NCBI RefSeq assembly: GCF_000004075.3
Contig: NC_026655.2
Location: 1-64,000, forward strand
From: Cucumis sativus
Taxonomy: Eukaryota > Streptophyta > Magnoliopsida > Cucurbitales > Cucurbitaceae
Length of the DNA: 64,000 nt
Direction: 5' to 3'
The position numbers and the translations under genes are program-made. Below, piece by piece: positions 36,701-49,140 of the stretch. The notes beneath the pieces are model-generated. The model was not told where the DNA came from, did no database searches, and saw only the letters and a program-made list of their open reading frames with translations. Each line of letters starts with the position of its first letter. Position 1 is the first letter of the stretch.

Positions 36701-38340
36701 AAGATGAGCTAAGATGAACATATGAGAGTGCCTAAGAAGATCTCTTATAAGCCGTGAGAGAGAGCTTAGAGAAGAGGTATGAAGTGCCTAAAAGATAATA
36801 TAAGAGAAATTCAAAAGTCTATGAGAGAGCCCAAGAGAAGCTCAAAAGAGCTTATGAGAAAAGCATAAGAACACTAATGGAAGAGCTTAGAAAGAGCTCA
36901 ATAGAACTCACGAGGTAGGCTCAAAGAAGCTCGGATGAGCATTCTATGGTGAAGAGTTTAAATAGCTCAATAGACCCGAGAGATAAACTAAAAAAGAGCA
37001 AGCTCATAGAAACCTAGAAAAGAGCCTAAGAGTACGTATGGAAGAGCTTACAAGGAATTTGGAGGAGACTAGGATAGAGCTAAGTGTATTTATAAAAAAA
37101 AGCTTAACTCACTAGAATCCATGAGGTGGACTTAAAGAGGAGCTTAAAGAGACTAGGAAAGAGTGTTTTGTCCCTCACTTTTCATAATTTAATTTTGTTG
37201 TATTTGTTCTTATTGTATTCATTTAATGAATGTTTAATTTGTTGATTATTTTTTGTTAATTAAATACTTCTTTAATTCTTAAAAAAAATGTCATGTTTCA
37301 AAATGTTTGTTTATTTCTTTTTTCGTTCATGATTCCATTCATCGAAATCGAAAGAAATCACACAACAACTATTCATAAGATAAAATATATTACTATGTCA
37401 CTTTTATTTATACGAATGAATATATAACTTTTAGTTTAATTACATCAAAATTTTCATCTACGTGCAACACACTCCACATTTACTTTTTCAACCATTTACT
37501 ATGTGTTTTTTTTCTATTCTTACTATTCTACAATTTGTGGTGTGAGAGAATTGATCCTTTAGCCTTGTCGCACATGTTTTTTAATCAGTAATGTATACCC
37601 ACAAAAGAGACATAAAGAAGAAATTGTAGATATGGTAAGGAAATATATATATATTTATTTTGTCTTTTAAAAAAACAAATATACATGTTAGGTTCTTGGA
37701 GAAGCCAAATTCAAAATATTGTGTAAGTTAAATTTGACAAATCAAACAAAAAAATGGAGAAAATGGAAAAGAAAAAGACAGTAATGGTTTTGTGCTATCA
37801 CATGATATATGTAAACTATGGTTGGATCGAGTCAACTCGATCTCTTGCTTGCACAACCGACAATCAGGTCCAACTTTTTTTTCTTCAAATTTTTTAACTC
37901 AATCAAATCAAACCCTCTTCAAGTTTGAGATGAATAATTCGAGTTGATAGGCTTACCGTTTTTTTCTAACACCCCTAAAACTGTGAAAAATGCATTTTCT
38001 CTTCCGATTTATTTTAATTTATAACTTAATCATTACCAATGTATTCAAAATAAATTAAAAATAAATTAAACATGATTTGGGAATAGGAGTGTTGAAATAA
38101 GCTAACAAATCAAATAACAAATTGTAAGAATGATTTTAAATTAATAAATAATATACTTTAAATAAACCATCCAACTCAATTTTGAAAGTTGGATTGAAGA
38201 TCTCGAATGATTTGATTTGTTAAAAAAAAAAAAAAAAAAAAAATCCCAAGGAATTTAGTTGTGAATGAGAATCAGTTGGCTAGTTTCCGAGAGTTAAGGG
38301 GGGGTTTGACCCAAATTATGGACAAAGCTATGGTGATCGT
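33780..38340. other. Long AT-rich intergenic region between divergent genes
   Basis: About 4.5 kb between the heads of the Tudor-SN and SDR genes. 33780-35800 is simple AT-rich sequence with many homopolymer runs. 35806 (TAGGGTTGTACACAAATC) and 37983 (minus strand TAGGGGTGTTAGAAAAAAAC) look like hAT-type terminal sequences, but their 8-bp flanks do not match, so they may belong to different elements. 36490-37165 is a purine-rich cryptic repeat. A run of about 23 A is at 38222. No gene is recognised. Confidence 0.5.
36490..37165. repeat. Purine-rich degenerate repeat tract
   Basis: About 670 bp dominated by variants of AGAGAGCTTAGAGAGAGTTC, ATGAGAGAGCT, CTCAAAAGAGCTTATGAGA and GAGCTAAG, irregularly spaced 30-50 bp apart. 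All frames are interrupted, so it is not a coding repeat. It looks like an old minisatellite built on an AGAGCT core. Confidence 0.6.
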
Positions 38341-38575
38341 TTCTTGTTTATGTTTTCCCTGTTTTTGTGGCTTATGTTTTCCCTGTTTTTAGATGTTGAT
38401 CGTTTAGATGGCATTCCTCGGATCCCCCTTGCTTGTAATGAAGACCGAATAGGCAGATATAGAAGGGTCATCGTCGAAATTAACTCTCCTCCTTCTCCCG
38501 CCTCTAACCCTAACCAGCTAACGCTAGATTCCTTCTTCTGTTTTGTTTTTAATCGGAAGTTTCAGACAAACGGAA

Positions 38576-40951
38576 ATGGGCAAGAAGGAAAGAGCTAAGG
38601 AACGAAGGGAAAAGAGAATGCAAGAAATATCCCTTCTCAGGACCATTCCTTACTCCGATCACCAGAGGTATGAATGCATCACAACTCACAGACCTTCTTC
38701 TTTTAGCATCTACCATTCTTTTTTCCTTTCTTCACAACTGAACCACCATTTATTGGATACCCATTTCAGCTCACCTATTAACTCTTTATTATTATTGGTA
38801 TCTTATATTGTACCCAACTAAATTCAATCTCTTCGGCTTTGAGATCAAAGCGTATTATCGCAATTAGTGTATGGATTAAATTACCTCAGCTTACATCATC
38901 TGTGCCAGATGAAATTATAGTTTGTTAACCCAGAATTTACTTCCCACTGCCTTGCTTTTTTTTTTTTTTTTTTTTTACTTCGGAAGATGCTGTTCACATT
39001 GTACAAAAACATCTTCATTTAGGTTTTCTAATATTTCTCTTAGTCTTTTACATGTAGCAGATATTCCTTTCTCTGTATCGTTGCGTGCAAGATATCGCAA
39101 TTCTCTATCCATTCCCTGATAAATTCTTCGCAGAAACCACGTTCTAGTTTTATTCTTGCGTTTTTTTTAAACTTTAGTCACGCATTCAGATGGTGTCATT
39201 ACTAAATGACGTTGTACTCCTATCACTCTTCATCTGTCTCGTTTGGTTTCTTTTTAGCATTTTTTTTTCTGAACAACGCCCACTTTTTATGTTTCCGTGT
39301 CCCTCTTTAGGTGGTGGTCTACAGAAACCATTGCAGTGGTTACTGGTGGTAACAGAGGAATTGGATTTGAGATTTCAAGGCAATTTGCAATGCATGGAAT
39401 GACCGTGATCTTGACTTCAAGAGATGTTTGTGTTGGCCTTGAAGCAGCTAAAGTTTTACAGGAAGGTGGCCTGAATGTTGCCTTTCATCAATTGGATGTC
39501 TTGGATGCTTTATCCATCAAACAATTTGCTGATTGGCTGCTGCAAAACTATGGTGGTTTGGATATTCTGGCAAGTTATCTTACTCTGAACTTTTCTTTAT
39601 ATTGGCCTTATTGGCTAGAAAGGAGAGCGCTTTGATTTTCCAATGTCTGTTCCAACTTTCACAAGCAGCATGTAGAATTCTAACTAAACATTTACTTCAG
39701 ACAAAAGCAACAGTGCTTGAAATCTTTAAGAATTAAGAATTATTGATGATGATTATTTAGATGACATAACTTCCAAATTCCCCATATATGTGCAACTATG
39801 CTCGCAGATAAATAATGCTGGAGTCAATTTCAATCTTGGGTCTAGTAATTCTGTAGAGTTTGCTCAGATGGTTATTGCAACTAACTATTATGGCACCAAG
39901 AATATGATACAAGCTATGATCCCCTTGATGAAACCTTCGTCTGCTGGTGCTCGCATTGTTAATGTCAGCTCGAGGTTGGGCAAGCTGAATGGCAGACGGA
40001 ATGTAAGTTAGAGTTCTTAGTGCTTTTCTCGAAACTCATGTCTTCTCTATTTCATGGGTCAAGTGGAGATGAGGAAGAAATGTTGAGGCTGGTATTAATT
40101 AGGTGTGAGTAATTGTATCTTGTTTTGTGCAACTATTAAAATTCATGGGCGAAAGCACAAGCAAAAGGTATTTCAGAGAAAAGATTTTTTGAAAATGCAT
40201 ACAGTTCTTTTAAATGAAAACACAAATAACGAAAAATTTAAGAAGTTAGAGCTCTTCTGTGGCATGTAAGTGATCATGGAGAGGGATGAGCATTCACAGT
40301 TTCCTTATGATTTTTATTTAATTAAAAAAGATGAAGGGGGCATTAGGCGCTGATGGAATTTATGCATTCATAGAATTTATTCTCTTTTATGTGGACTAAT
40401 GAGCGCCCAGTGACATTTTTTCGAGTAGGGTTTAGTTGTGGGGGGTATCTGCTAATGAATTTTCAATTGGCAGTGACTGCAATTTATATGTTTTACGAAT
40501 TTTTATAATGCTGATCTCACATTTTCCTCTATATTATTTTGTGGTTTCATTACAGAGAGTGGAAAATGTAGAATTTAGAGAACTACTAAGCAATTTGGAT
40601 ACACTCACAGAAGAAGTAATTGATAGGATCGTGTCTACTTTTTTGCAACAAGTAGAAGATGGAAGTTGGGAAACTGGCGGGTGGCCTCAGTTGTCAACTG
40701 ACTACTCTGTATCAAAACTTGCAGTGAATGCATACACCAGGTTAATGGCAAAAAAATTCACCGAACGACCTGAGGGTCATAAGATTTATGTGAACTGCTA
40801 TTGCCCTGGTTGGGTGAAAACTGCTATGACAGGATTCGCTGGGAATATTTCAGCAGAGGAAGGGGCTGACACTGGCGTCTGGCTTGCCTTACTTCCAGAT
40901 CAGGCAGTGACAGGTAAATGTTTTGCAGAGCGACGGGAGATAAGCTTCTGA
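38576..40951 (+). CDS. Short-chain dehydrogenase/reductase, (+)-neomenthol dehydrogenase-like
   Basis: Four exons: 38576-38667, 39311-39569, 39808-40002 and 40556-40951, total 313 aa. Visible SDR motifs are the cofactor loop TGGNRGIG (residues 42-49), NNAG (119-122), NVSS with the catalytic Ser (about 172), and the active-site YSVSK (Tyr232, Lys236). A long insert before YSVSK (RELLSNLDTLTEEVIDRIVS) and the C-terminus AERREISF are typical of the plant neomenthol dehydrogenase / salutaridine reductase branch, which uses NADPH to reduce ketones in terpene, alkaloid or defence metabolism; the substrate cannot be read from sequence. The N-terminus MGKKERAKERREKRMQEISL is basic and unusually long. 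Intron 2 begins with GC (CTG|GCAAGT) instead of GT; only that junction keeps the frame into INNAG. Confidence 0.9.
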
Positions 40952-42713
40952 GAGCAGGATGAAGATCAATAATTCAGGAATTTTGGAGTTTGTGTAATTG
41001 TTTTGTGCTTTGAGAGCTAGAAACTGTGTCGCGGAAGTGGGGACTGAAAAGTTAAACAGCCTTAGATTTTGTATTAAATGAAATCTTGTCAAGCACTTCC
41101 ATTCTCGAATCTCATCCTCAATTGCTATGGTAATTAGTTTTAGCTTTCAAGCAATAGTTCTGTTAAAAGTGGGGTTAGAGCAGAGATATGTATGGATGGC
41201 TAGGAAACTTCAAATCATGTGGAATGAGCTACTTAATTTCATAGAAGTGCGATCAAAATTGTTCTCTTGTTTCAAAGAACATATATGGAATACTGCTGCA
41301 TATGCAGGTCGCCGCGGCCTGTATTTTGGGATTATGATATCTTGACCAAGGTAAAAATTATTGTACAAGGGAACGTCTTTCTACATGAAGTAGAAGCCGC
41401 AAGATAATAGCAAAAAATGGTTACCCCATTTTCTTATTTAGTTTAATAGGAACTTCAGCCTCGTGCACGACAGTTTGATTTGGTTTTGATCAAACTGCTT
41501 TATTAACAGCGTTCGATTTAGTTTGGTAGGTGATATTTAGGTTAATAAGTCTATGCCTGAATTCAACTTAGGAATGCGATTTAAATAGTTACAATTTAGT
41601 TCTCGTAAATGGAACTGAATTTTCTTAAACATCTATCTGTAACAGATAAAATATGTTGTTAATTATAGTAGTTAGTTTATCTTAAGTTTGTTATTAGTCA
41701 CCGGAGATTGAGGTGGGTGTTCGAGAACCAAAGGGTTAGGGATTGAATTCATTGCTTGGTCACGCGAGAAAAAAAAAATAGTATGTTGACACATATTAAA
41801 GATAGAATTAGAACATAATTTATTGACAATAGCATAACTTTTATCATCAATGAACTTGTTAGCTTGATTTGTGGATTTGGAGTACTTGTCAGATCCTTAG
41901 AATCCATTCATAAGCGTTTTCAAATCTAAAATATTTTCAAATTTGCTTCACCTGTTTTAGTTCTTTTTTTTCATATTAGAACTTTTGAAGTTATAAATGA
42001 GAAAAAAAATGAAATTAATAAAATTAGAAAGGTTTGAATCCACTCCTTGGTGGTCTTAAAGAAAATTCAAATTTTATTCTTTATTATCTTATAAAATATC
42101 ATATAATATTATTCTCTGATGATTTGTATAAACTAGCATAAGACCATATTGATTTATAACTTGATCTCAAAGACTAAGAACGAGAGAAGCAAAAAGGGAT
42201 AGTGAAGAAGAGAAGCAAAAGAAGGGAAAAAAACTGCTTGCAAGAATACCTAGTTGTAAGGGTTTAATTGGAAATAAAAACAAAATGAATAAAAGCTTAG
42301 AAAATTTAGTTATATCTGGTTGGTAAATAAGCATTCTAAAATGTTGGTATATCATTAATTAATTTTTACTTAAAAAATGTTGCTGTTGCAACTGGGGGTA
42401 GAAACAACGTGGGTTTGGATGCAGCAGCGGTAGAAACCAGAAGAAAAAGTAGAAGATAGCAATTGGATTTTAGACTTTGGCGATTGCTGATATTTTAAAG
42501 AAGAAGCTTGGAAATTAATCTTCATGCAATTATACCTCCTCAGAACTTAGCAAGACAACTACAAATGTAGCAAAAACGTGTAATATTATACCAACTAAAT
42601 TTACACTATAGATATTTAAAAAATGTCTATCTTTACTATAAACCTCGAGGCAGAGGTTTGAACCCCCACCCCACCCGTAGAGTGGAGAGAAAAAAACCGT
42701 TTTTACTGAAACT
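40952..42713. other. Intergenic region between convergent genes
   Basis: Contains the 3' UTRs of the SDR gene and of the IRX10-type gene. AT-rich. 42640-42690 (AGGCAGAGGTTTGAACCCC) and 41730-41760 resemble tRNA-derived B-box-like sequences, too short to classify. No gene recognised. Confidence 0.5.
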
Positions 42714-45700
42714 TTACCAGGGCTTTAAGTCACCCACCGGACCTGCGGTCCAATTTAGAATCTTCTCACCGGCCTTAATGTAGACACTCCTGTCGTGAGG
42801 CAACTTACGGGCAAGTCCATTCAGGACTTGGTGAAAAGCATCTCCAGGTTGAGCAGGCTGTGGAAATAACATCGCTTGTTTCATGGAAGGATTTGCTAAT
42901 AGTCTCTGCTTTCTCAGTATCATTTCGAGTGGGATGGACGTTAATATTGTGTCCAAGTTAGCAACATCTTTCTCATCTAAAAACACCCCAATTTCTTCCC
43001 AAGGAATTGCATCTGCAAAGGGCAGAACAATGTCGTCCGCTATGATAACAGGGATGCAACCAAATATCACAGCCTCAACCAACCGAGGGCTCCAAGGAGC
43101 CCATCCAAGCGGGCAAAGACAAAACACAGCTCGCTGCATGTCCTCATAGTAAGTGGTTGGATGCTCCGTTGATATATCAAAAAGAGGATTATCCTTGAAG
43201 TTCTCCCACACAGCAGCTCTTGCACCTCTGTTACATTACAAAATAAAGTTGGGGCCAGGATTAGTGACCACATTTCTAGTACATTTTTAACAGAAATATA
43301 TCTAGCGTCTTCATGTTTTTTTTAACTCTTAGACTTGCTTCAAGTATTAAATGTTCAAGAAAAGAAGGTAAAAATTAAAAAACAAACAAACAAGCAATTA
43401 AAGGATTAGGATACCAAAAATGGTGCTTTATAGATAGATTTTGTTTGAGGGTATTTTTAGAGAACTGTTTTGTAGATTAAGGAACTACTCTACTTAGGTG
43501 TACTTTTTAGATACTGTTTCAGACTAATCTTGTAAAATTATATTCTATTGTTATCAGTTATATTTGAAAAATAAAGAATAAAAACTGAACAATAAACCAA
43601 GAAACTATATAAATATATTTCTTTTAAAGAAAAGGCTACTTTCGTTTTGCTACAACAATCAGTTGTAAACTTACTAAGACAAACATCATTTGTACATCAA
43701 ATAACTGGTTTTTGTGGCTATAAATATTAAAAAAAAAACAAAAACAGGAAAGAAAACACAGGAAAATAGCAAAAAATCAATTTTATTTTCTGCTAGTGTT
43801 TGTCCTAACAACTATATTTACAAATTACCAAAGAAGAATTTTACATCAAAAGTTAGCTATTGATGTTATAAAACAGAAAAATGATTTAACCTATGAATTC
43901 CCAACACACTTAAGCTACCTTATGTAATATCCAGTGCATTCATTTTAAAAGGCAAGATTATCACAGTCTAAATAACTAACTAAGATGTTACGGGTTCAAT
44001 CCATGGTGGTGGTTGTCTACCTAGAAATTAATTTCCTACAAGTTGGGTCAGATAGACAGGTTGAGATGCGCATAAGCTGGCTCGGTCACTCACGGAAATA
44101 AAAAAAAAAAAAAAAAGCAAGATTCTCCGAAATACCTTGCGTAATAACCACCTTCAGGATCATTCCCAACATCATAGAATAGTCCACGAAAATAAACAAA
44201 GATGGACCTAGGAGTTTTTTCGGGAATGAGGTGGGCGTGCATTTTCTGAGGAGGAGCATAAGGAGGAATGGTAATTGATCCCTCCTTCAAGCAAACATGA
44301 TTTCGTTGTCCAAAAGTCTGAACCAAGGTAGCACGTTGTAGCAAAGGAAGGATTCCTCTTTCAATTGCCTTCTCTTCCTGCAAGAGTGTCTAACATGTCA
44401 AAAAACAAAACAAACACCAAAAAGATAATTTAATGGGAAATAGTTGTACAACAAAGATGGAAAATAAGGAAAGGAGGAATTACAGTGAAAAATAATGGCT
44501 TACTTGATAGTGAAAGCAAGCCCCAAAATCATGGGGCACGACAAAAAAGTGATCAGCCCCTTCTGTCCGGTTCCAGTAAGGCCAGTTTGAAGAAATAAGT
44601 TGTATGGCACTTCTCATCATTCGGGGGGACTTAAATGGCAAAGGGAGACCATTTGGAGTAAGGTCGCAAGTTGTATAAACTGGAGTATAAAACCAGTCAG
44701 CTTCTTCAGGATTAAGGGTTCGAACAGGACTAGTTAAGAGAAAGCGATGCATAAAGATCTCAGCTGCGAACATGTGATTAAGGCATCTAGGATCTTTCTG
44801 GAGAATTTTCTTGTTGTATTTACTAGGAAGCTCATAGACAAACACCTTCAACCTTCCCACGGGATTATCCTCCAAAACATCACCAGCACTGCCTACATCA
44901 GTGTAAACAAGCATAGTAACTTACGAACTTTCATGGCAAGTAAAAACCTCAGAGACGGATTGATAGTCTTTACAGATCAACTCCAACACAGAAAGTAGTT
45001 GGTAATTTCAAGAATACAAATGAATGAAGTTGACCTCTTGAGATCTACGCAGCTAAGACCAACACACAGTATGATTTTGATAGGCCCCATATCACTAAGG
45101 TTAATGTGAGGAAGCTCCAACACAGAAAGTAGTTAGTAATTACAATAATACAAAGGAATGACGTTGACATCTTGAGATCTAGGCAGCCAAGACTAATAAA
45201 TAGTATGATTTTGTTAGGCCCCGTATCACTAAGGTTTATGTGAGGAAGCGTATGAGGAAGGGAGGTGAGCATGTGTGAGGGAAGATGTTAGTTATTTGTA
45301 TACGGAGAGTATTGTAAGTTAGAGTAAGGTGAGGGCTCTTATGTCAGGGGGTATATATAAGAGGTATGAATGTAAGGGAGAGGCATCTGAAACTTGATCT
45401 TTGTAATTGTTCTCTTTGAAGAATTGAAGAGATAGGGAGCTCTCAAAACTTCCCTTCTGTTGATAAATAAAATTTAAGGTTGAAACCCATCAGATTTGTA
45501 CTTTCCCTTGCATCATATTAAGTCTCGACAGCTCATCAGTAAGCTATCAGTGTGCTGTTATTTAGTATTCTTATAAGCTATTTACTGTTATACTCACAGC
45601 AAGTCTGTAACAACTGTTAAAGAATTAGAGTTGTTAAGCTTTGTATTTGTTAAATTTTTTTTTTCTTATTAATATGAAACCTGAGAGTGTACTGTATAGA

Positions 45701-47021
45701 GAAAAAGGCAACAACCCCGAGGACATAGGAAGAGATTGCCACCTTTCAAAAAACTATGTACATACCATTTCCAGCCTAGAAGAATAAAAGAAATGGGAAG
45801 TTAGAAAAGAATTTGTTGCTGCTATGAACCACCAAGAGGCTAAAAGATGCACACTACCACAAAAAATATCTAATTTAGAAGAATTATCTAAAAAAATGTT
45901 AATTTCTTTCCACCCCACAAACGGGCTCAAACTGTGGAGCCCCAAAGAGTCTTCATCTTCTTGTTTAACCTCCAGCCGTTGAGGTCTTCCACAAACCAAA
46001 CATCAATTCATTAAGGGAGCCAAATAAACAGCTCAAAAGCATTACACAAAAAGTCCCACCAGCTAGGAAAACAACATTGAGTTCTTTTAAACAGAAATGA
46101 AACTTTTCATTCAATACACTAAAAAGATACTAAGAAGAGACTAATGCTCAAGAGATAATGGTGTAATGCTCCATGAACTCAAAGACAATCTTTAGAATAA
46201 TGAATAAGCAAAGGATGGAAGCCAATTTATACACTGAACTGACTGGGATCATATACTGAACTGAAGACAAATTTAATATCATATCATCTAACATCCTATA
46301 AAAGTAAAAACATCTACATTCCTTACAACAAGCTCAAGGACAATAGTCTCCACATTAAGGAGACCAAAAAGCGGAATAGCAAATATGGCATATGCCTTGA
46401 CAAAATAAGAAGAAAATTGCGAAGTGATGGAGGCTTGGACATCAAGGCCAGTTTGCGCGAAAGTTGCCAGACCATCAGGTGAAATTCTTTTATTTTCTTG
46501 ATTGTTTACTCAATTATATGGAGTTTTTTTTCCAACTTTATGACTCTTATTCAACAGCGGAAATTCAACCCAGATCAATTACTTACGCACAACCAAGGTA
46601 ATCTATCCTTTTAAACAAGGATATCTAAAAACCTAGCCAGATAAGGACAAGAACCCGTTAAAGTATCTAGAAACATGTAAGTCGCAAATAAAGCCAAGGA
46701 AATAGGGTATTGACTATCATGTCCGGGAGAAATGGGTTGATCTATAACAAATTAACGAATCAAAGGTTAATACCACAAAAACACAAGAAGAAACCACAAG
46801 AAAATGAATTAGAACTGCAGATCAGAAAGAAAGACAACAAATAAAGAAATAGAACCAAACGAAGCCGTAAAATATAGAATGAAAATTTGTAAAAGCAAAG
46901 GTTATAAAACTATACCTGAAATTCGTTCTGTGCGTTGACTCCTTTCCCGCACGATTGCATCAGTTGTGGTCAAGAAGGCAGCAAACAGAGGAACGAAGAT
47001 AGCCCAGCTTAAACTATTCAT
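42714..47021 (-). CDS. IRX10: GT47 xylan xylosyltransferase, IRX10/IRX10L type
   Basis: Four exons on the minus strand: 47021-46916, 44892-44504, 44377-44136 and 43227-42714, total 416 aa. It starts MNSLSWAIFVPLFAAFLTTT, a secretion signal or anchor of about 22 residues. The exostosin-type GT47 domain follows: VFVYELPSKYNKK (from residue 52), DPRCLNHMFAAEIFMHRFL, EEADWFYTPVYTTCDL, WPYWNRTEGADHFFVVPHDF, FVYFRGLFYDVGNDPEGGYY, CPLGWAPWSPRLVEAVIFGC and IADDIVLPFADAIPWEE; the end is GPVGDLKPW. Length and motifs match plant IRX10/IRX10L, which elongate the beta-1,4-xylan backbone in the Golgi for secondary walls. The choice between IRX10 and IRX10L is not resolved. Intron 1 is about 2 kb and intron 3 carries a SINE. 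All junctions are GT-AG and the frame is intact. Confidence 0.94.
43963..44116 (+). mobile_element. SINE (Au-like) in intron 3 of the IRX10-type gene
   Basis: About 154 bp ending in a run of A (44100-44116). It contains a B-box-like GGGTTCAATCC (about 43990) and the 3' body GTTGAGATGCGCATAAGCTG, GCTCGGTCACTCACGGA, which resembles the GAGGTGCGCG-AAGCTGGCCC tail of Au-type plant SINEs (from memory). It is flanked by GCAAGATTATC (43952-43962) and GCAAGATTCTC (44117-44127), an 11-bp target duplication with one mismatch. It is inserted antisense to the host gene, about 20 bp from the exon 3 donor. Confidence 0.75.
44981..45248. repeat. 134-bp tandem duplication in intron 1 of the IRX10-type gene
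   Basis: CTCCAACACAGAAAGTAGTT occurs at 44981 and 45115. The 134-bp unit repeats with about one change per ten bases and includes TTGAGATCTA, AGTATGATTTTG and TAGGCCCC(A/G)TATCACTAAGG. Confidence 0.9.
45249..45500 (+). mobile_element. Possible LTR-like fragment in intron 1
   Basis: After the duplication comes a purine-rich stretch with a strong TATA-like GGGTATATATAAGAGG (45349-45364) and a downstream CTTGATCTTTGTAATTGTTC and TTGTTGATAAATAAAATTT-like tail. This layout resembles the U3-R-U5 region of a plant LTR. No second LTR, primer-binding site or target duplication was found, so the call is weak. Confidence 0.3.
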
Positions 47022-48591
47022 TTCTGAAGAGACACCCACTATAATCTAAAAGGCCAAAATGGATAAATGTATACTAAAGGAATATGTATTGTTGAATTTC
47101 GTTTAAAAAGATGGCTAGCAGACGGGGAAATCCCAGGAGAAGAAGATGAGCTGACGAAGAACGATTCTTGTGAACTGTGAGGGCAGGCAGGTTGCAGAAA
47201 TTAGATGGGAAATTGCAAAAAAAAAAAAAAATAAGAAGAAGAAGAATAATAGATATGAGTGCATTAACTTAAAAGAATAGATTTTGGAGAAATAAACATG
47301 TGAAATCTCTAAAATACCCTGATAAATTTCAAAAACTTTTCTATGACTGATATGCTAAAAAGTTTTTTGCAATGTGAAATCTCATACTTACCCTTAATTT
47401 TAAATTTTTAAATAAGATTGTTACTCTCAAACTCTCTCTCTCTTCTTTCACATATCTCAAATTTGTGTGATTGTTTTTGTTCGGCTCTCTTATTTTCACA
47501 CTCCTCATTTTCTCGTAAATTTAGTATATATATGTATAGGGCCAAAACCTAAATTTTAAATAAACATTCGTTTACTTTTTTTTAACATTTTAAACTATCG
47601 AACAAACAATTCAATTTTTTCAATACTCGGAACCACAAAACTTGCAAAATCTGAAATAACCCGAAACTAATCAATCTAGCAAATCTGAAATAACCAAATT
47701 CTAACTAATTTAGTTTGATTCAGTGTGCTTGTGGATTTGACCCAAATTTTGCACACCCCTACTGACTTGCAATGGAGCATACAGTCATATTCTTTTTCAA
47801 CTAAGACACATTACTTACAAATTTAATCAACTGCACATTTAAAAAACAATTCAAACTCAAGATCATCAAACATAGATACAAATATAGATATTTGGGACCC
47901 ACTATAGTACACATACAAGCTTTGGGTCGTGCGTTGGAATGCTTAGTCAAACGAGTAAGGTATATCATTCTAATTAAATTTTGAAGAATTTTAAAGGTAG
48001 ACTCCATTGCACACATGGGGTCTGTTGTTGTCATCCTAGGTTTGGGTAGAGTAATTTGGGGTAGAGTGTGACACTTCTTGCCCCCCTAACAAAATTTGTA
48101 TAGTTTCTTTCATTAGAATGTAGCATGTTGAGATGATTTGTTGTCACATGCCTCTAGTTGTGTATAACGATGACAGCGATAGACACATTTTTGGCATTCA
48201 TGAAAGTAGTGTCTATTCAAGCTCAACTTGATTTTTCTCCGATCAATGTATATCCATCGACTTGTTTGGTCAACTTGAACTTGAGACATTGACATTTCTC
48301 TTTTGAATGTACACTACCTTATGGCTCATCCCACCAACCCAAGGGCTTTAGGTCTTGCCTTGGGCAATAACCATTAGCAAGAGCTATTTCAAGGTGGTTA
48401 AATTTAACATGTTTCGGAGTATTTTCTAAATTCTTAAAATTATTTTTGTCGTGTTTGAGATCACGAACATGTCTTTAATCTTTCAAAATCAACTTAATGT
48501 TTATTTCAAAAATTAAAAACAACTCTAAAGGATTAAAATATATTTTAAAGTGATTTTGAAAATGATGAAAATAATTTTAATGAATTAAAAA

Positions 48592-48990
48592 AGGTTAATT
48601 TTCATAAATATAACTCAGTCCCAAAATATTTACCGGTAACAAAATCAAAAGGCCCAATATATTTGGGTGTAACAAAATCAAAAGGTCCAATATATTTTTC
48701 GCTCTTGAATATTGCAGTCTATTTTTCACTTTTTTTTTATATTATTTGCGATTTATTCATCTTCTCTTCATATTATTAATTTCTTAATTTTCCACTTGTT
48801 CTTGTTCGTGATTTCTTTGTTTCCTTTTCTATAATTTCTTCTGTTTTAGATTTTTCATTTTTTTTTTCAGTTCTTCAAATTCCCACTTGGTAAACAGTCT
48901 TCATCATCTCTTATATATTTTCTACAAGATCTTTTAACTGTTGGTACAAAATCGTTTAGCTTGTAAACGATCACGTATCATGATAGTTTA
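48592..48990 (+). repeat. Dispersed repeat, copy A
   Basis: Blocks AGGTTAATTTTCATAAATAT, GCTCTTGAATATTGC, CCCACTTGGTAAAC, TTCATCATCTCTTATATATT and TAAACGATCACGT recur in the same order, inverted, at 58593-58322. A nested 33-bp duplication (GTAACAAAATCAAAAGG) is at 48636 and 48669. Probably a non-autonomous transposon. Confidence 0.65.
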
Positions 48991-49120
48991 AAAGGACAAT
49001 TATGTGCGCGTGTGTAACCGATTAACTGTGCATTGACTTGGAGCATTTTTAGTATTTTACATCGTGAGTCTGTGAATTTTTTTTTAAATATTTGAAATTG
49101 TACAATATTTATATTTTGTT

Positions 49121-49140
49121 ATATATATATATATATATAT
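49121..49140. repeat. (TA)n microsatellite
   Basis: About ten TA units. Similar (TA)n tracts are at about 52551-52568 and 56198-56218. Confidence 0.9.

Noticed and set aside
35806..37983. One hAT-type element spanning 35806 to 37983
   Set aside because: Both ends resemble hAT termini (TAGGG-TGT), but the 8-bp flanks differ (TTCATGGG against AAACTGTG) and the end sequences differ beyond 9 bp, so they may belong to separate relics.
42640..42690. tRNA gene from the AGGTTTGAACCCC string
   Set aside because: Only a B-box-like stretch is visible; no A box, acceptor stem or cloverleaf could be built.
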